In this document: positions 52,126-61,809 of the stretch, one piece after another | Layout: every line of letters starts with the position of its first letter | Position numbering within the stretch: position 1 is the stretch's first letter | Source: Haloprofundus salilacus | GTDB taxonomy: Archaea > Halobacteriota > Halobacteria > Halobacteriales > Haloferacaceae | DNA: 64,000 bases | Direction of reading: 5' to 3' | Assembly: GCF_020150815.1 (NCBI RefSeq) | Contig: NZ_CP083723.1 | Location: forward strand, 2,728,001-2,792,000 | Made by a program: the position numbers and the translations under genes | Notes under the pieces: generated by a model | The model's database searches: none | What the model was told of the DNA's origin: nothing | What the model saw: the letters and a program-made list of their open reading frames with translations, nothing else

Positions 52126-53280
52126 ATGCACGACTTTACCGTCACGCCGTACAGCGTCGAGGGAGCGGTCGACTACGACCGTCTCCTCGACCAGTTTGGC
52201 GCGGACGCGCTGACAGACGAACAGCTATCCGACTTCCCGCAACCGCCGCACCCGCTGCTCCGACGCGGCGTGTTCTACGCCGGACGCGACGTGGAGCGCT
52301 TCACGAGCGCCGCCAACCGGGACGAGACCGTCTCGGTTGTCACCGGGCGCGGTCCATCGGGACCGATGCATCTCGGTCACGTCCTGCCCTTCTACTTCGC
52401 GAAGTGGTTGCAGGCGGAGACGGGTGCGTACGTCTACGTCCCGCTCTCGGACGACGAGAAGTACTTCGCCAAAGACCTCGACTTCGAGGAGATACACGAA
52501 CACACCCGCGAGAATCTTCGGGATCTGGTCGCCGTCGGCTTCGACCCCGAGCGGACGCGCTTCGTCGTCGACACTGCGGATTCAGACGTGATCTACCCGC
52601 TCGCCGCCGAGTTCGCGAAGGACATCACGCCCGCGACGGTGGAGGCGACGTACGGCGACCCGCCGAACGTCGGCTTGGGTTTCTACCCGGCGGTGCAGGC
52701 GACGCATCTCCTGTTGCCGCAACTGCTCTACGGCCGTCACCCGACGCTCGTCCCCATCGCCGTCGACCAGGACCCCCACATCCGCGTCTGCCGCGACATC
52801 GCGGGCAAGCAGCGCTACGACGTCGAAAAACCGGGCGCGCTGCTATCGAAGTTCTTGCCCCGATTGGGCGGCGGGGGCGGCAAGATGAGCAGTTCGGGCG
52901 ACGAACCGACCATCTACCTCATGGACGACCGCGAAACCGTCCACGAGAAGGTGTCGAAATACGCCTTTTCGGGCGGGCGGGCGGACATAGACGAACACCG
53001 CGAGAAAGGTGGTGATCCCGACGCGGACGTCGCCTATCAACTGCTGTTCTCGTTCTTCGAAGAGGACGACGAGACGGTCGAGCGACTCGCCCGGGAGTAC
53101 CGCGCCGGGGAGTTGCTGAGCGGCGAGATGAAGCAGTACGCCGCCGGGCGAATCGCCGACTTCCTCGAGATGCACCAGTCGCGACGACCCGAGGGCTCGA
53201 TTCGAGACGCAGTCGAACCGTACCGCCTGACCGACGCCGAACGAGCGCGGTTGCGACCGGACGTGTTCGGCGCAGAGTGA
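52126..53280 (+). CDS. trpS: Tryptophanyl-tRNA synthetase
   Basis: 384 residues from the ATG at 52126. Class Ic synthetase with a HIGH-like HLGH in GRGPSGPMHLGHVLPFYFAKWLQ, and KMSSSGDEPTIYL near residue 265. The Trp-pocket block DDEKYFAKDLDFEEIHEH and the VDQDPHIRVCRDIA block are typical of the archaeal/eukaryotic type TrpRS. It charges tRNA-Trp. TyrRS, a class Ic relative, is encoded 2 kb upstream, but the two are not adjacent in one operon. Confidence 0.94.
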   Translation: MHDFTVTPYSVEGAVDYDRLLDQFGADALTDEQLSDFPQPPHPLLRRGVFYAGRDVERFTSAANRDETVSVVTGRGPSGPMHLGHVLPFYFAKWLQAETGAYVYVPLSDDEKYFAKDLDFEEIHEHTRENLRDLVAVGFDPERTRFVVDTADSDVIYPLAAEFAKDITPATVEATYGDPPNVGLGFYPAVQATHLLLPQLLYGRHPTLVPIAVDQDPHIRVCRDIAGKQRYDVEKPGALLSKFLPRLGGGGGKMSSSGDEPTIYLMDDRETVHEKVSKYAFSGGRADIDEHREKGGDPDADVAYQLLFSFFEEDDETVERLAREYRAGELLSGEMKQYAAGRIADFLEMHQSRRPEGSIRDAVEPYRLTDAERARLRPDVFGAE

Positions 53281-53412
53281 GCGCTCGAGAGTGACCGGTC
53301 GTCGGAGCCACTTGGTCGTTGGTAGCAACTCGACCGTCGATAGCGACTCGGCCGCCCGACAGTCCGCGAAACCGCCGACGAACGTTATTCTGTCCGACAG
53401 CGTACCGATAGT

Positions 53413-54339
53413 ATGAATCGCACCCGGATAGCGGGGCTTTTTCTCCTCCTGCCGGTCCTGTTCGGGGCCGCCTTCCCGGCCATCAAACTCGGACTCGACT
53501 ACGTGCCGCCGCTTCTGTTCGCCGCCGGGCGCTATCTGCTGTCGGCGGGTTTGCTCCTCGGCTTCGCCGCTATGACGACTGACGCGTGGCTGCCGCGGAC
53601 GCGAGGCGACTGGGTCGCCGTGCTCGGCGCGGGCGTCTTCTTCGTCGGCGGTACCGGACTCCTGTACCTCGGCCAGCAGTACACGACCAGCGGCGTCGCC
53701 GCCATCATCTACAGCCTCATTCCGATTCTGACGCCGCTCGTCGCGTGGGGGTTGCTCCCGCACGAGCGCTTTTCGCGCCGATATCTGCTCGGCCTGTTCG
53801 TCGGCTTCGTCGGGGTCGCGCTCGTGATTCGCCCCGAACCGACGAATCTCTTGGGGGAGTCGGTCGTCGGCGAGGGTTTGGTGCTCTTGGCAGCGACGAG
53901 CGTCACGCTCGGGAGCGTCCTCGTCCGCCGCTACCGCTCGACGATGTCGGTCGTCGCGCTCACCGGGTGGGCGATGATTCCCGGCGCGCTGATACAGCTC
54001 GCGTTCAGCGCCGCGCTCGGTGAGTCGCTCGCGGCGGTTCGTCCGACTGCGACGGCAGCGTTGCTCCTGCTCTACCTCGCGGTGTTCGCCAGCGGCGTCG
54101 GGTTCGCCGTCTACTTCTACCTCCTGGAGAGGCTGGGACCGCTCCAGGTGAACCTCATCTCGTACCTCATTCCGGTCGTCGCAGTCACCGTCGGGTGGCT
54201 CTTCCTCGACGAACCCATCACGGCGCTCACGCTCGCCGGATTCGCCGTCATCGTCGTCGGATTCGCGCTCCTCCGGGCGGACGACCTCGTGCCGATGGCG
54301 CGTCGGCGCCTCCGGAACCGGAGACGCCCGGCCGCGTGA
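53413..54339 (+). CDS. DMT-superfamily (EamA) transporter
   Basis: 308 residues with ten membrane helices in two EamA repeats. The first is LFLLLPVLFGAAFPAIKLGLDYVPPLLFAAGRYL (helices 1-2) and ends at about residue 140; the second starts FGLVLLAATSVTLGSVL-like with SGVGFAVYFYLLERLGPLQVNLISYLIPVVAV. Members export amino acids or other metabolites. The substrate is unknown. It is co-directional with the KH-protein gene downstream. Confidence 0.9.
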   Translation: MNRTRIAGLFLLLPVLFGAAFPAIKLGLDYVPPLLFAAGRYLLSAGLLLGFAAMTTDAWLPRTRGDWVAVLGAGVFFVGGTGLLYLGQQYTTSGVAAIIYSLIPILTPLVAWGLLPHERFSRRYLLGLFVGFVGVALVIRPEPTNLLGESVVGEGLVLLAATSVTLGSVLVRRYRSTMSVVALTGWAMIPGALIQLAFSAALGESLAAVRPTATAALLLLYLAVFASGVGFAVYFYLLERLGPLQVNLISYLIPVVAVTVGWLFLDEPITALTLAGFAVIVVGFALLRADDLVPMARRRLRNRRRPAA

Positions 54340-54410
54340 GTATCGGTATCGGAAACCGAGGAGGCGGTGCTGAGGGAAATCTTAAACCGCTCCGACGGGT
54401 AGCACGGTGC

Positions 54411-54950
54411 ATGCAACACGTGAAGGTTCCGCAGGACCGCATCGGTGTCCTCATCGGTGACGGCGGCGAGACCATGCGCGAGATCGAGAGTCAGGCGGAG
54501 GTTCGCCTCGACATCGATTCCGAGTCCGGGTCGGTCGCCATCGACTCGGTCGGCGACCCCGTTACGGGCCTCGTTGCGCCGGACATCGTCCAGGCTATCG
54601 GTCGCGGATTCTCACCCGAAGCCGCGCTGTCGCTACTGAACGACGAGATGCGGATGTTCGACCTCATCGACCTCGACGAACAGACGCGAAACAAAAACGA
54701 TCTCCAGCGTCAAAAAGGCCGTCTCATCGGCGAGAACGGCCGGACCCGCCAACTGATGGAGGAACTCAGCGGCGCGAACGTCGTCATCTACGGCTCGACG
54801 CTCGGCATCATCGGCCAACCCGAGGAAGTCGAAGCGGTCCGCCGTGCGGCCGGGATGCTGCTCGACGGCGCGCCCCACGGCGCGGTGTACTCGTTCCTCG
54901 AACGGAAACACAACGAACTCACCCGCGGATTCGACGTCTCCTCGGACTGA
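54411..54950 (+). CDS. KH-domain RNA-binding protein (Dim2/Krr1-like)
   Basis: 179 residues from the ATG at 54411. Two KH domains: residues about 1-80 start VKVPQDRIGVLIGDGGETMREIE, and residues about 95-170 contain QKGRLIGENGRTRQLMEELSGANVVIYG. The GxxG loops are intact (IGDGGE, GENGR), and the second repeat has the TLGIIGQPEEVEAVRRAAGML block. The family is tied to small-subunit rRNA processing and to Rio1/aIF-2alpha. Here it precedes the thermosome gene rather than joining Rio1. Confidence 0.93.
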   Translation: MQHVKVPQDRIGVLIGDGGETMREIESQAEVRLDIDSESGSVAIDSVGDPVTGLVAPDIVQAIGRGFSPEAALSLLNDEMRMFDLIDLDEQTRNKNDLQRQKGRLIGENGRTRQLMEELSGANVVIYGSTLGIIGQPEEVEAVRRAAGMLLDGAPHGAVYSFLERKHNELTRGFDVSSD

Positions 54951-55094
54951 GTTCGCCGTCCGCTGCCCGCCGCTCGAAGCAGCGCACCCGGCGACCTGTC
55001 CGCTATCGACTACTTATACCCGTCTAGAACGGACAGTTCCTGTCGCCGTCGACCCCCCACCGTGTGCCGTTTTGGCATAGCATCGTTCGACAGA

Positions 55095-55102
55095 TTTTTA
55101 TA
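55095..55102 (+). promoter_or_regulatory. TATA box of the thermosome gene
   Basis: TTTTATAG sits 27-34 bp before the ATG at 55129, at the usual spacing for a short or absent leader. It is the only AT-rich element in the 178-bp spacer. Heat-responsive thermosome promoters in haloarchaea carry signals around this box; none could be assigned here with certainty. Confidence 0.6.
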
Positions 55103-55128
55103 GAATCACAAACAATCCCGGAGTGATT

Positions 55129-56802
55129 ATGTCTCAGCGACGCCGGATGGGCAATCAGCCCATGATCGTACTCTCGGAGGACAGTCAGCGAACGTCCGGA
55201 AAGGACGCGCAGTCGATGAACATCACCGCGGGCAAAGCCGTCGCGGAGTCGGTCCGCACGACGCTCGGCCCGAAAGGGATGGACAAGATGCTCGTCGACT
55301 CCTCGGGCGGCGTCGTCGTTACGAACGACGGCGTGACCATCCTCAAGGAGATGGACATCGACCACCCCGCGGCGAACATGATCGTCGAAGTCTCCGAGAC
55401 GCAGGAGGACGAGGTCGGCGACGGCACCACATCCGCCGTCGTCGTCGCCGGTGAACTCCTCGACCAGGCCGAGGAGCTTCTCGACTCCGACGTCCACGCG
55501 ACCACGGTCGCGCAGGGCTACCGGCAGGCCGCCGAGAAAGCCAAGGAGATTCTGAACGAGCAGGCCATCGATGTCTCCGAGGACGACCGCGAAACGCTCG
55601 TCAAGATCGCCGCGACGGCGATGACGGGTAAGGGCGCAGAGAGCGCCAAAGACCAGCTCGCCGAGCTCGTCGTCGACGCGGTTCTCGCCGTCGCGGACGA
55701 GGACGACATCGACACCGAGAACGTCAGCGTCGAGAAGGTCGTCGGCGGCGCCATCGACAACTCCGAACTCGTCGAGGGCGTCATCGTCGACAAGGAGCGC
55801 GTCAACGAAAACATGCCGTACGCGGTCGAAGACGCCAACGTGGCGCTGTTCGACGGCGCGCTCGAAGTGAAGGAGACCGAAATCGACGCCGAGGTCAACG
55901 TCACCGACCCCGACCAGCTCCAGCAGTTCCTCGACCAGGAAGAGAAACAGCTGCGCCAGATGGTCGACAAGCTCGTCGACGTCGGTGCCGACGTCGTCTT
56001 CGTCGGCGACGGCATCGACGACATGGCCCAGCATTACCTCGCCAAGGAAGGCATCCTCGCCGTGCGCCGCGCCAAGAGCGGCGACCTCAAACGCCTCGCC
56101 CGCGCGACGGGCGGCCGCGTTGTCTCCAGCATCGACGACATCGAGGCCGAGGACCTCGGCTTCGCCGGCTCTGTCGCCCAGAAGGACGTCGGCGGCGACG
56201 AGCGCATCTTCGTCGAGGACGTCGAAGAGGCCAAGTCCGTGACGCTCATCCTCCGCGGCGGCACCGAGCACGTCGTCGACGAGGTCGAGCGCGCTATCGA
56301 GGACTCCCTCGGCGTCGTCCGCACGACGCTGCAGGACGGCAAAGTGCTGCCCGGCGGCGGTGCACCCGAGACTGAGCTCGCGCTGCAGCTCCGCGACTTC
56401 GCCGACTCCGTCGGCGGTCGCGAGCAGCTCGCCATCGAGGCGTTCGCCGACGCGCTGGAAGTCATCCCGCGCACGCTCGCCGAGAACGCGGGTCTCGACT
56501 CCATCGACTCGCTCGTCGACCTCCGCTCGCGCCACGACGGCGGCGAGTTCGGCGCGGGTCTCGATGCGTACACCGGCGACGTCATCGACATGAACGAGGA
56601 GGGCGTCGTCGAGCCCCTCCGCGTGAAGACGCAGGCCATCGAGTCCGCCACCGAGGCGGCCGTGATGATCCTCCGCATCGACGACGTCATCGCGGCGGGC
56701 GACCTCCGCGCGTCCACCGACGACGGCGACGACGAGATGCCGCCGGGCGGCGGCGGCATGGGCGGTATGGGCGGCATGGGCGGTATGGGCGGCGCGATGT
56801 GA
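55129..56802 (+). CDS. thsA: Thermosome (group II chaperonin) subunit
   Basis: 557 residues from the ATG at 55129; a GTG two codons earlier is possible. Equatorial domain motifs are [31 protein letters not shown], the nucleotide loop [15 protein letters not shown] and [14 protein letters not shown]. The apical and intermediate domains lie between. The C-terminus is a Gly-Met repeat ([14 protein letters not shown]), which lines the folding chamber. It forms large double-ring complexes that fold proteins; haloarchaea usually have two or three paralogues. The DNA matching the repeat is a natural slippage site. Confidence 0.95.
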   Translation: MSQRRRMGNQPMIVLSEDSQRTSGKDAQSMNITAGKAVAESVRTTLGPKGMDKMLVDSSGGVVVTNDGVTILKEMDIDHPAANMIVEVSETQEDEVGDGTTSAVVVAGELLDQAEELLDSDVHATTVAQGYRQAAEKAKEILNEQAIDVSEDDRETLVKIAATAMTGKGAESAKDQLAELVVDAVLAVADEDDIDTENVSVEKVVGGAIDNSELVEGVIVDKERVNENMPYAVEDANVALFDGALEVKETEIDAEVNVTDPDQLQQFLDQEEKQLRQMVDKLVDVGADVVFVGDGIDDMAQHYLAKEGILAVRRAKSGDLKRLARATGGRVVSSIDDIEAEDLGFAGSVAQKDVGGDERIFVEDVEEAKSVTLILRGGTEHVVDEVERAIEDSLGVVRTTLQDGKVLPGGGAPETELALQLRDFADSVGGREQLAIEAFADALEVIPRTLAENAGLDSIDSLVDLRSRHDGGEFGAGLDAYTGDVIDMNEEGVVEPLRVKTQAIESATEAAVMILRIDDVIAAGDLRASTDDGDDEMPPGGGGMGGMGGMGGMGGAM

Positions 56803-57095
56803 AGATAGGGCAAATCACATCCGCACCCCACCGCAACCGCTTCGCACCGCTTTCGACCGTCGGCCCGTTCGCCGACTCCGATTTTCTTTCGCACGTAACC
56901 GACCGACAGTGGCGCGGCTCTGTCGGCTGCACACCGCGTCGAACTCGTCGCCAACACCGTCCCAAATCTGTCTTTGGAGCTGAATTTAGTCATTTTAATG
57001 TAAAGCGATCTTCGAATGACTGTCGACTATACCTCTATTTATTCAGATTTGACTAGTGAGAGAATTTATCACACGATTCGACATACGGATTCAGT

Positions 57096-59876
57096 ATGTG
57101 CCAAGAAGAAAACGAAAGGTCGAAGGGCTACGGTTCGGGTGACGCGGTGGAGCGGACGGCGTCCGACTCCGATGGCGTTGGGCGACGAGCGTTTCTCGCT
57201 GCCGGTGCGGCGGCCGCCGGCCTCGCGCCCGACATCGCGCGGGCGAACCGCACACCGGTGGTAAACGACGTACAGCAGACGAACCAGACGCTCGAATCGC
57301 CGGACGGAAGCGTTCGGGTGCGATTCTCGGTCGGCGGCGGGCGGCCGCGGTACGCGGTCCAGTACGAGGATCGGCAGGTGATTCGGCCGTCGCCGCTCGG
57401 ATTCCAGTTCCGGGATGTCCCGTCGATGACGGACGGCTTTGCCATCTCCGGCGTCGAGCGAAACGGCGCGGACGAGACGTGGGAGCCGGTGTGGGGGACG
57501 AAGTCGGAGATACGCGACAACTACAACGAACTCATCGTCGGCCTGCAGGAATCGTCGTCGCCGGGGCGGTCGCTGACGCTCGTCTTCCGCGCCTACGACG
57601 ACGGCGTCGGCTTCCGGTACGTGCTGCCCGAACAGGAGAACCTCGGCGAGTTCGCCATCACGAACGAGACGACTGGCTTCCGCTTCGCGGGTGACTACAC
57701 GACGTGGTGGATTCCGGACGACTACGACAACTACGAGTACCTCTACGAGGAGACGCCGCTGAGCGAGATTTCGGCGCGCGAAGACGCCGGACAGAACGTC
57801 TCGCCCATGGACGGCGTCTCGACGCCGGTGACGATGCGGACGCCCAACGGGATTCACCTGAGCGTCCACGAGGCGGCGCTGACCGACTACGCGGGGATGA
57901 CGCTCACGCGCGCCGACGGGAAGCCGACGGCCTTCGAGTCGACGCTTGTCCCGTGGCCCGACGGCGCGAAGGTGAAAGCCGAGACGCCGCACGCCTCGCC
58001 GTGGCGGACGATTCAGTTGGCGAGTGAACCCGGCGAGCTCGTCGAATCCGACCTCGTCGTTAACCTCAACGAGCCGAACGCGCTGGACGACGTCTCGTGG
58101 ATCGAACCTCAGAAGTACATGGGCATCTGGTGGGAGCTCCACGTCGGGAAGACAAGGTGGGCACCCGGTCCGGACGTCGGCGCGACCACCGAAAACGCCA
58201 AGCGGTACATCGACTTCGCGAGCGCCCACGGCATTCCTTCACTCTTGGTCGAGGGGTGGAACGTCGGCTGGGGCACGTTCGAGCAGTGGAGCAACCCGCC
58301 GCGGACGTTCAACTTCACGCAGTCGACGAAGTACTACGACCTCGAAGAAGTCGTCCAGTACGGAAAACAGCAAGAGCCGCCCGTCGACATCGTGATGCAC
58401 AACGAGACCGGCGGCGGCGTCGGCAACTACGAGCGCCAACTTGACGAAGCGTTCGACCTGTATCAGGAACTCGGCATCCCGGCCATCAAGTCGGGCTACG
58501 TCAGCGAGGAGGGCGTCGACCTCGAGGGCGAGCGCTACCACCACCACGGCCAGCGGATGGTCAACCACTACCGGCTGGTGACGCGGAAAGCCGCCGAACA
58601 CGAAATCATGCTCAACGTCCACGAACCCATCAAACCGACGGGCGTCCGGCGGACGTATCCGAACCTCATGACCCGCGAGGGGGTTTCGGGCCTCGAGTAC
58701 GAAAACTTCCGCGAGGAGGGGAACCCGCCGGCGCACACCGTGACGATTCCATTCACCCGGATGCTCGGCGGACCGCTCGACTACACGCCGGGCATCTTCG
58801 ACCTCACCTACCCCGAGTACGGCGACACCCGGGTCCACGACACCCGCGCCCGGCAACTCGCGCTCTACCCGATGCTGTTCAGCGGCCTCCAGATGGTCGC
58901 GGACCTTCCCGAGAACTACGACGACCTCGACGTCTTCGAGTTCATCGAGGAGGTACCAGCGGCATGGGACGACACCGTCGTCGTCGACGCCGAAATCGGC
59001 GAGTACGCGACCATCGCTCGCCGCTCGGGCGACGTCTGGTACGTCGGCACCGGCACGAACGAGACCCCGCGCACAGTCTCAGTCTCCTTGGACTTCCTCG
59101 ACGACGGCGAGTACGTCGCGACCACGTATACCGACGGTCCCGAGGCTGACCTCGAAACGAACCCGACACCGGTCGAGATTCGGCGCTTCCGCGTCACCGC
59201 CGACGACGCGGTTCCGGCGTCGATGGTCGCAGGCGGCGGCCAGGCGATTCGACTCGTCCCAATTGGGCAGGTCGAGGACGACGGACAGACACCGTCGCTC
59301 GCCGCCCCCGACTACGAGTACGACACCCTGTTGGTACCGTACGGCGTCGCCGCGGGCGACCCCTTCACCGTGAGCGTCGAGGTAACCAACCCCGGCACCG
59401 TCGTCGGCGGCACGCGACTGGCGCTCTACGTCGACGGCGAGACCGTCGCATCGAAGTTCGTCCGTGTCGGCGCAGGCGAAGAGACCCAGTTCGACTTCCC
59501 GCTCCGGCTCGGCGACGTCGGCGACCACGAACTCGGCGTCGGCCCGGTCGACGAGGGACCGACGCTGTCGAAGCCGACGGCGGTCGAACGGCCCTCGGCG
59601 GAGTTCCGGATGTTCGACTACAGTGGCTTCTCGGTCCCGGAGGAGGCCGAGGTAGGGACACCGGTCGAGATTCCGGTGACGGTGCGGAATACCGGCGATG
59701 AACTCAGCGTGCAGGTGCTCCGACTCACCGTCGACAACGAGGTCGTGGAAGCCCAGAGTCTGACGCTCGAACCGGGTCAGAAAGTGGACCTGACGTTCGA
59801 CCACGCCTTCGAGGTGGCCGGAACGTACGAGGTCGCGCTGGAGAATCTCGAAGCGCAGCAGGTGACCGTCGAGTGA
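57096..59876 (+). CDS. Secreted glycoside hydrolase family 97 protein with CARDB-like C-terminus
   Basis: 926 residues. A Tat signal (GRRAFLAAGAAAAG) follows a 28-residue polar start, so it is exported folded. The GH97 N-terminal beta-domain and TIM barrel span about 55-690: GFQF, TTWWIPDDYDNYEYLYEE, the IWWELHVGKTRWAPG region and the YLDLEEV-type strand. Candidate catalytic residues are E437 (HNETGG), E510 (VHEPIKPTG) and E534 (SGLEYE). The lack of Asp in IPAIKSGYV argues for the inverting, alpha-glucosidase-type branch. Residues about 720-926 are two CARDB-like Ig modules. An AT-rich promoter region precedes it. Confidence 0.88.
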   Translation: MCQEENERSKGYGSGDAVERTASDSDGVGRRAFLAAGAAAAGLAPDIARANRTPVVNDVQQTNQTLESPDGSVRVRFSVGGGRPRYAVQYEDRQVIRPSPLGFQFRDVPSMTDGFAISGVERNGADETWEPVWGTKSEIRDNYNELIVGLQESSSPGRSLTLVFRAYDDGVGFRYVLPEQENLGEFAITNETTGFRFAGDYTTWWIPDDYDNYEYLYEETPLSEISAREDAGQNVSPMDGVSTPVTMRTPNGIHLSVHEAALTDYAGMTLTRADGKPTAFESTLVPWPDGAKVKAETPHASPWRTIQLASEPGELVESDLVVNLNEPNALDDVSWIEPQKYMGIWWELHVGKTRWAPGPDVGATTENAKRYIDFASAHGIPSLLVEGWNVGWGTFEQWSNPPRTFNFTQSTKYYDLEEVVQYGKQQEPPVDIVMHNETGGGVGNYERQLDEAFDLYQELGIPAIKSGYVSEEGVDLEGERYHHHGQRMVNHYRLVTRKAAEHEIMLNVHEPIKPTGVRRTYPNLMTREGVSGLEYENFREEGNPPAHTVTIPFTRMLGGPLDYTPGIFDLTYPEYGDTRVHDTRARQLALYPMLFSGLQMVADLPENYDDLDVFEFIEEVPAAWDDTVVVDAEIGEYATIARRSGDVWYVGTGTNETPRTVSVSLDFLDDGEYVATTYTDGPEADLETNPTPVEIRRFRVTADDAVPASMVAGGGQAIRLVPIGQVEDDGQTPSLAAPDYEYDTLLVPYGVAAGDPFTVSVEVTNPGTVVGGTRLALYVDGETVASKFVRVGAGEETQFDFPLRLGDVGDHELGVGPVDEGPTLSKPTAVERPSAEFRMFDYSGFSVPEEAEVGTPVEIPVTVRNTGDELSVQVLRLTVDNEVVEAQSLTLEPGQKVDLTFDHAFEVAGTYEVALENLEAQQVTVE

Positions 59877-60091
59877 GCGGAGGTGGCACGTTCTCGAGAC
59901 GAGCAACAGTTCTTCTCGGGTCGGGCGGTCCGCCGCTTCGTCGAGAGTGACGACACCGCCGTCAGCGACGTCACTCGAGGCGACACCACTCGACGCACGG
60001 TACCCGGAGTGCCGACCGCGTGAGTACCGCTTCCAAATACTAGCCCAACCGACAACGTCCCTTTCTGCCCAAGAAGACACGGGTGATTTTC

Positions 60092-60919
60092 ATGTCCAAG
60101 AATCGGCGCGCGTTCGTTCGCGGCATCGGTACGACGCTCCTCGTGGCGGGAGTCGCCGGCTGTACCGACACAGGAGGAGAGACCGACGGCGGAGACGACC
60201 AAGCCCAGCAAGACGGGACCGAGACCGACGGTGCCGCGGATGCGGGCAACGAGACCGAGACGACGACCGCGGCCGAAGAAACGGGCGGCAACGAGACCAC
60301 CGGCAACGAGAACGACGTGCAAGGAACGGTCGGCGAGCTGTCCCACCAAGACCTTGTAGTAGTGCGCCACAGCTACTTCCAGCGCGACGGTCAGAGCGGC
60401 GTCGAAGGGGTGGTCCGGAACACCAGTGACACCGACTACGAACTGGTGACCGTCCACATCACGCCCCGAGCGGACGAACAGACCGAAGCCCGAAAGGACT
60501 ACCCCGAACAACAGGAAAAGTACCGCGACACGCTCACAGCGGGCGCGACGTGGAAGTTTCGGGTCGTCTTCGAAGATCCCGAGGTGCAGAGTCCCGACAG
60601 CTACGGCGTCTGGGTGACGGGCCAAGAAGCGTCGTTACTCCGATTCCAGAAACGGGAGCACGTCGGCGTTCGGACGGCTTTCGGAGACCGAGCGTTTCAG
60701 GTTTCGGGACTCTGCGCGGCTAGTTCTTCGAGCGCAGCGGCCATCTCGTCGTCGTCGTCGAGGGCTTCGAGTCTCTCCAGCGCGTGCTGCTCGTCCGAAC
60801 GGTTCGCCGCTAGCGCGTCGGTCGCCTCCTCCGGAAGGTCTAGCGCCTCCGCGAGTCCGAGCAGGCGGTCATACAGTCGGAGTTCGAGTTCCTCGACGGT
60901 CGCGGCGGCGTCAAGGTAG
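60092..60919 (+). CDS. Tat lipoprotein with FxLYD-like domain, run-on C-terminus
   Basis: 275 residues from the ATG at 60092. A twin-arginine start, NRRAFVRGIGTTLLVAGVAGC, has the lipobox cysteine (GVAGC) for lipid anchoring. An acidic Thr/Glu linker follows to about residue 78. The FxLYD-type domain (about 85-190) has VVVRHSYFQRDGQSGVEGVVRNTS, VTVHITPR and TWKFRVVFEDPEV. After about residue 195 the frame continues as a Ser/Ala-rich, low-complexity stretch that overlaps the opposite-strand DUF892 gene by 223 bp. That tail is probably a stop-codon loss. Confidence 0.7.
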   Translation: MSKNRRAFVRGIGTTLLVAGVAGCTDTGGETDGGDDQAQQDGTETDGAADAGNETETTTAAEETGGNETTGNENDVQGTVGELSHQDLVVVRHSYFQRDGQSGVEGVVRNTSDTDYELVTVHITPRADEQTEARKDYPEQQEKYRDTLTAGATWKFRVVFEDPEVQSPDSYGVWVTGQEASLLRFQKREHVGVRTAFGDRAFQVSGLCAASSSSAAAISSSSSRASSLSSACCSSERFAASASVASSGRSSASASPSRRSYSRSSSSSTVAAASR

Positions 60920-61254
60920 TACGGGAGTCTGAGCGCGTCGTTCAGTACGAGGTTGTTGAATCGCTCGGTTCCGTCGACGAGACCGTCCAGCATCGGCACC
61001 TCCTTCATCTCCGGCCGGCGCTCGATGGTCTCGAACACCGTCTCGATGCGGTTGACGTGGGTTCGAGTCTCTTCGCGGTGCGTCTCGAAGGCGTCGAGCA
61101 GTTCGTCGCGAATCGACGGGTCCGCCACCTCGTCGAGCGCGTCGACGTTCGCGGCGGTGGCGAGTTCGTCGAGAACGTCGACGAGTTCGGTTTCGAGGTA
61201 GTAGGCGCTCTGCAGGCGGTACGTGAACAGGTCGTGGAGCGTTTCGATGTTCAT
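60697..61254 (-). CDS. DUF892/YciF-like ferritin-fold protein
   Basis: 185 residues from the ATG at 61254. Four-helix ferritin-like pattern: LHDLFTYRLQSAYYLETELVDVLDELAT, a THREET-like helix FETHREETRTHVNRIETVF, ERFNNLVLNDALRLPYY and ELRLYDRLLGLAEALDL. YciF-type proteins respond to stress and bind di-iron through Glu and His in helix pairs. The end of the protein is acidic and lies under the run-on part of the opposite-strand lipoprotein. Next to it is DUF5789. Confidence 0.8.
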   Translation of the reverse strand: MNIETLHDLFTYRLQSAYYLETELVDVLDELATAANVDALDEVADPSIRDELLDAFETHREETRTHVNRIETVFETIERRPEMKEVPMLDGLVDGTERFNNLVLNDALRLPYYLDAAATVEELELRLYDRLLGLAEALDLPEEATDALAANRSDEQHALERLEALDDDDEMAAALEELAAQSPET

Positions 61255-61321
61255 TAGTATGAGTCCGTCAGTCGTGGGTCTCTCTGAAACGATTCGGCGC
61301 GGAAACCGCGGGAGTGAGGCG

Positions 61322-61648
61322 TCAGAACGACCGCCAATGGTCGTACTCGTCGGCGACGACCGGCGGGTCGCGGTCGCTGTAACGCGGGCGACCGACCGCG
61401 TTGCGCTGGACGCCGTTGAGTATCGACAGTCGGAGGTCGTCCATCGTCTGGTAGGTCTGGCTGCCGGAGGTCCGAAGCACGCGCGCCAACGGGTCGCTGC
61501 CGCCGCCGGAGTACGTGACCTCCACGTCGTCGTACGCCGAACAAATCTCGTCGGTGTCGACGGGAAACGACTGGTCGCCGAGCAGGTCGAAGATGCGGTT
61601 GATATCCAGCGAACGGAGCGTTCCGGTGCTGTTTGGCTCGTCCTCCAT
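61322..61648 (-). CDS. DUF5789 family protein
   Basis: 108 residues from the ATG at 61648. Conserved blocks include FPVDTDEICSAYDDVEVTYSGG, DPLARVLRTSG and YQTMDDLRLSILNGVQRNAVGRPRYSDRDP. This matches the DUF5789 family (up to about 100 residues, haloarchaeal) as remembered. It is acidic, with no membrane segment. It lies directly upstream of the DUF892 gene on the same strand, so both may be expressed together, possibly under stress. Function unknown. Confidence 0.75.
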   Translation of the reverse strand: MEDEPNSTGTLRSLDINRIFDLLGDQSFPVDTDEICSAYDDVEVTYSGGGSDPLARVLRTSGSQTYQTMDDLRLSILNGVQRNAVGRPRYSDRDPPVVADEYDHWRSF

Positions 61649-61809
61649 GTCAAGCAACTATGCGGCACCGACGCGGAAGTCGCTTTGGTGGGAAGTCGGT
61701 GATACTCACTCGGAGGCGTGGGACGGTCGAATCGAACGCTCTCTCTCCGATGACAGACACCACGGGCGGACAAAAATCACATTCCGACCGTCGTGGTATG
61801 GTGTCGCGC

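Noticed and set aside
57000-57095. AT-rich block before the GH97 gene as an insertion-sequence scar
   Set aside because: No inverted terminal repeats or target duplication could be seen; it is adequately explained as a promoter region.
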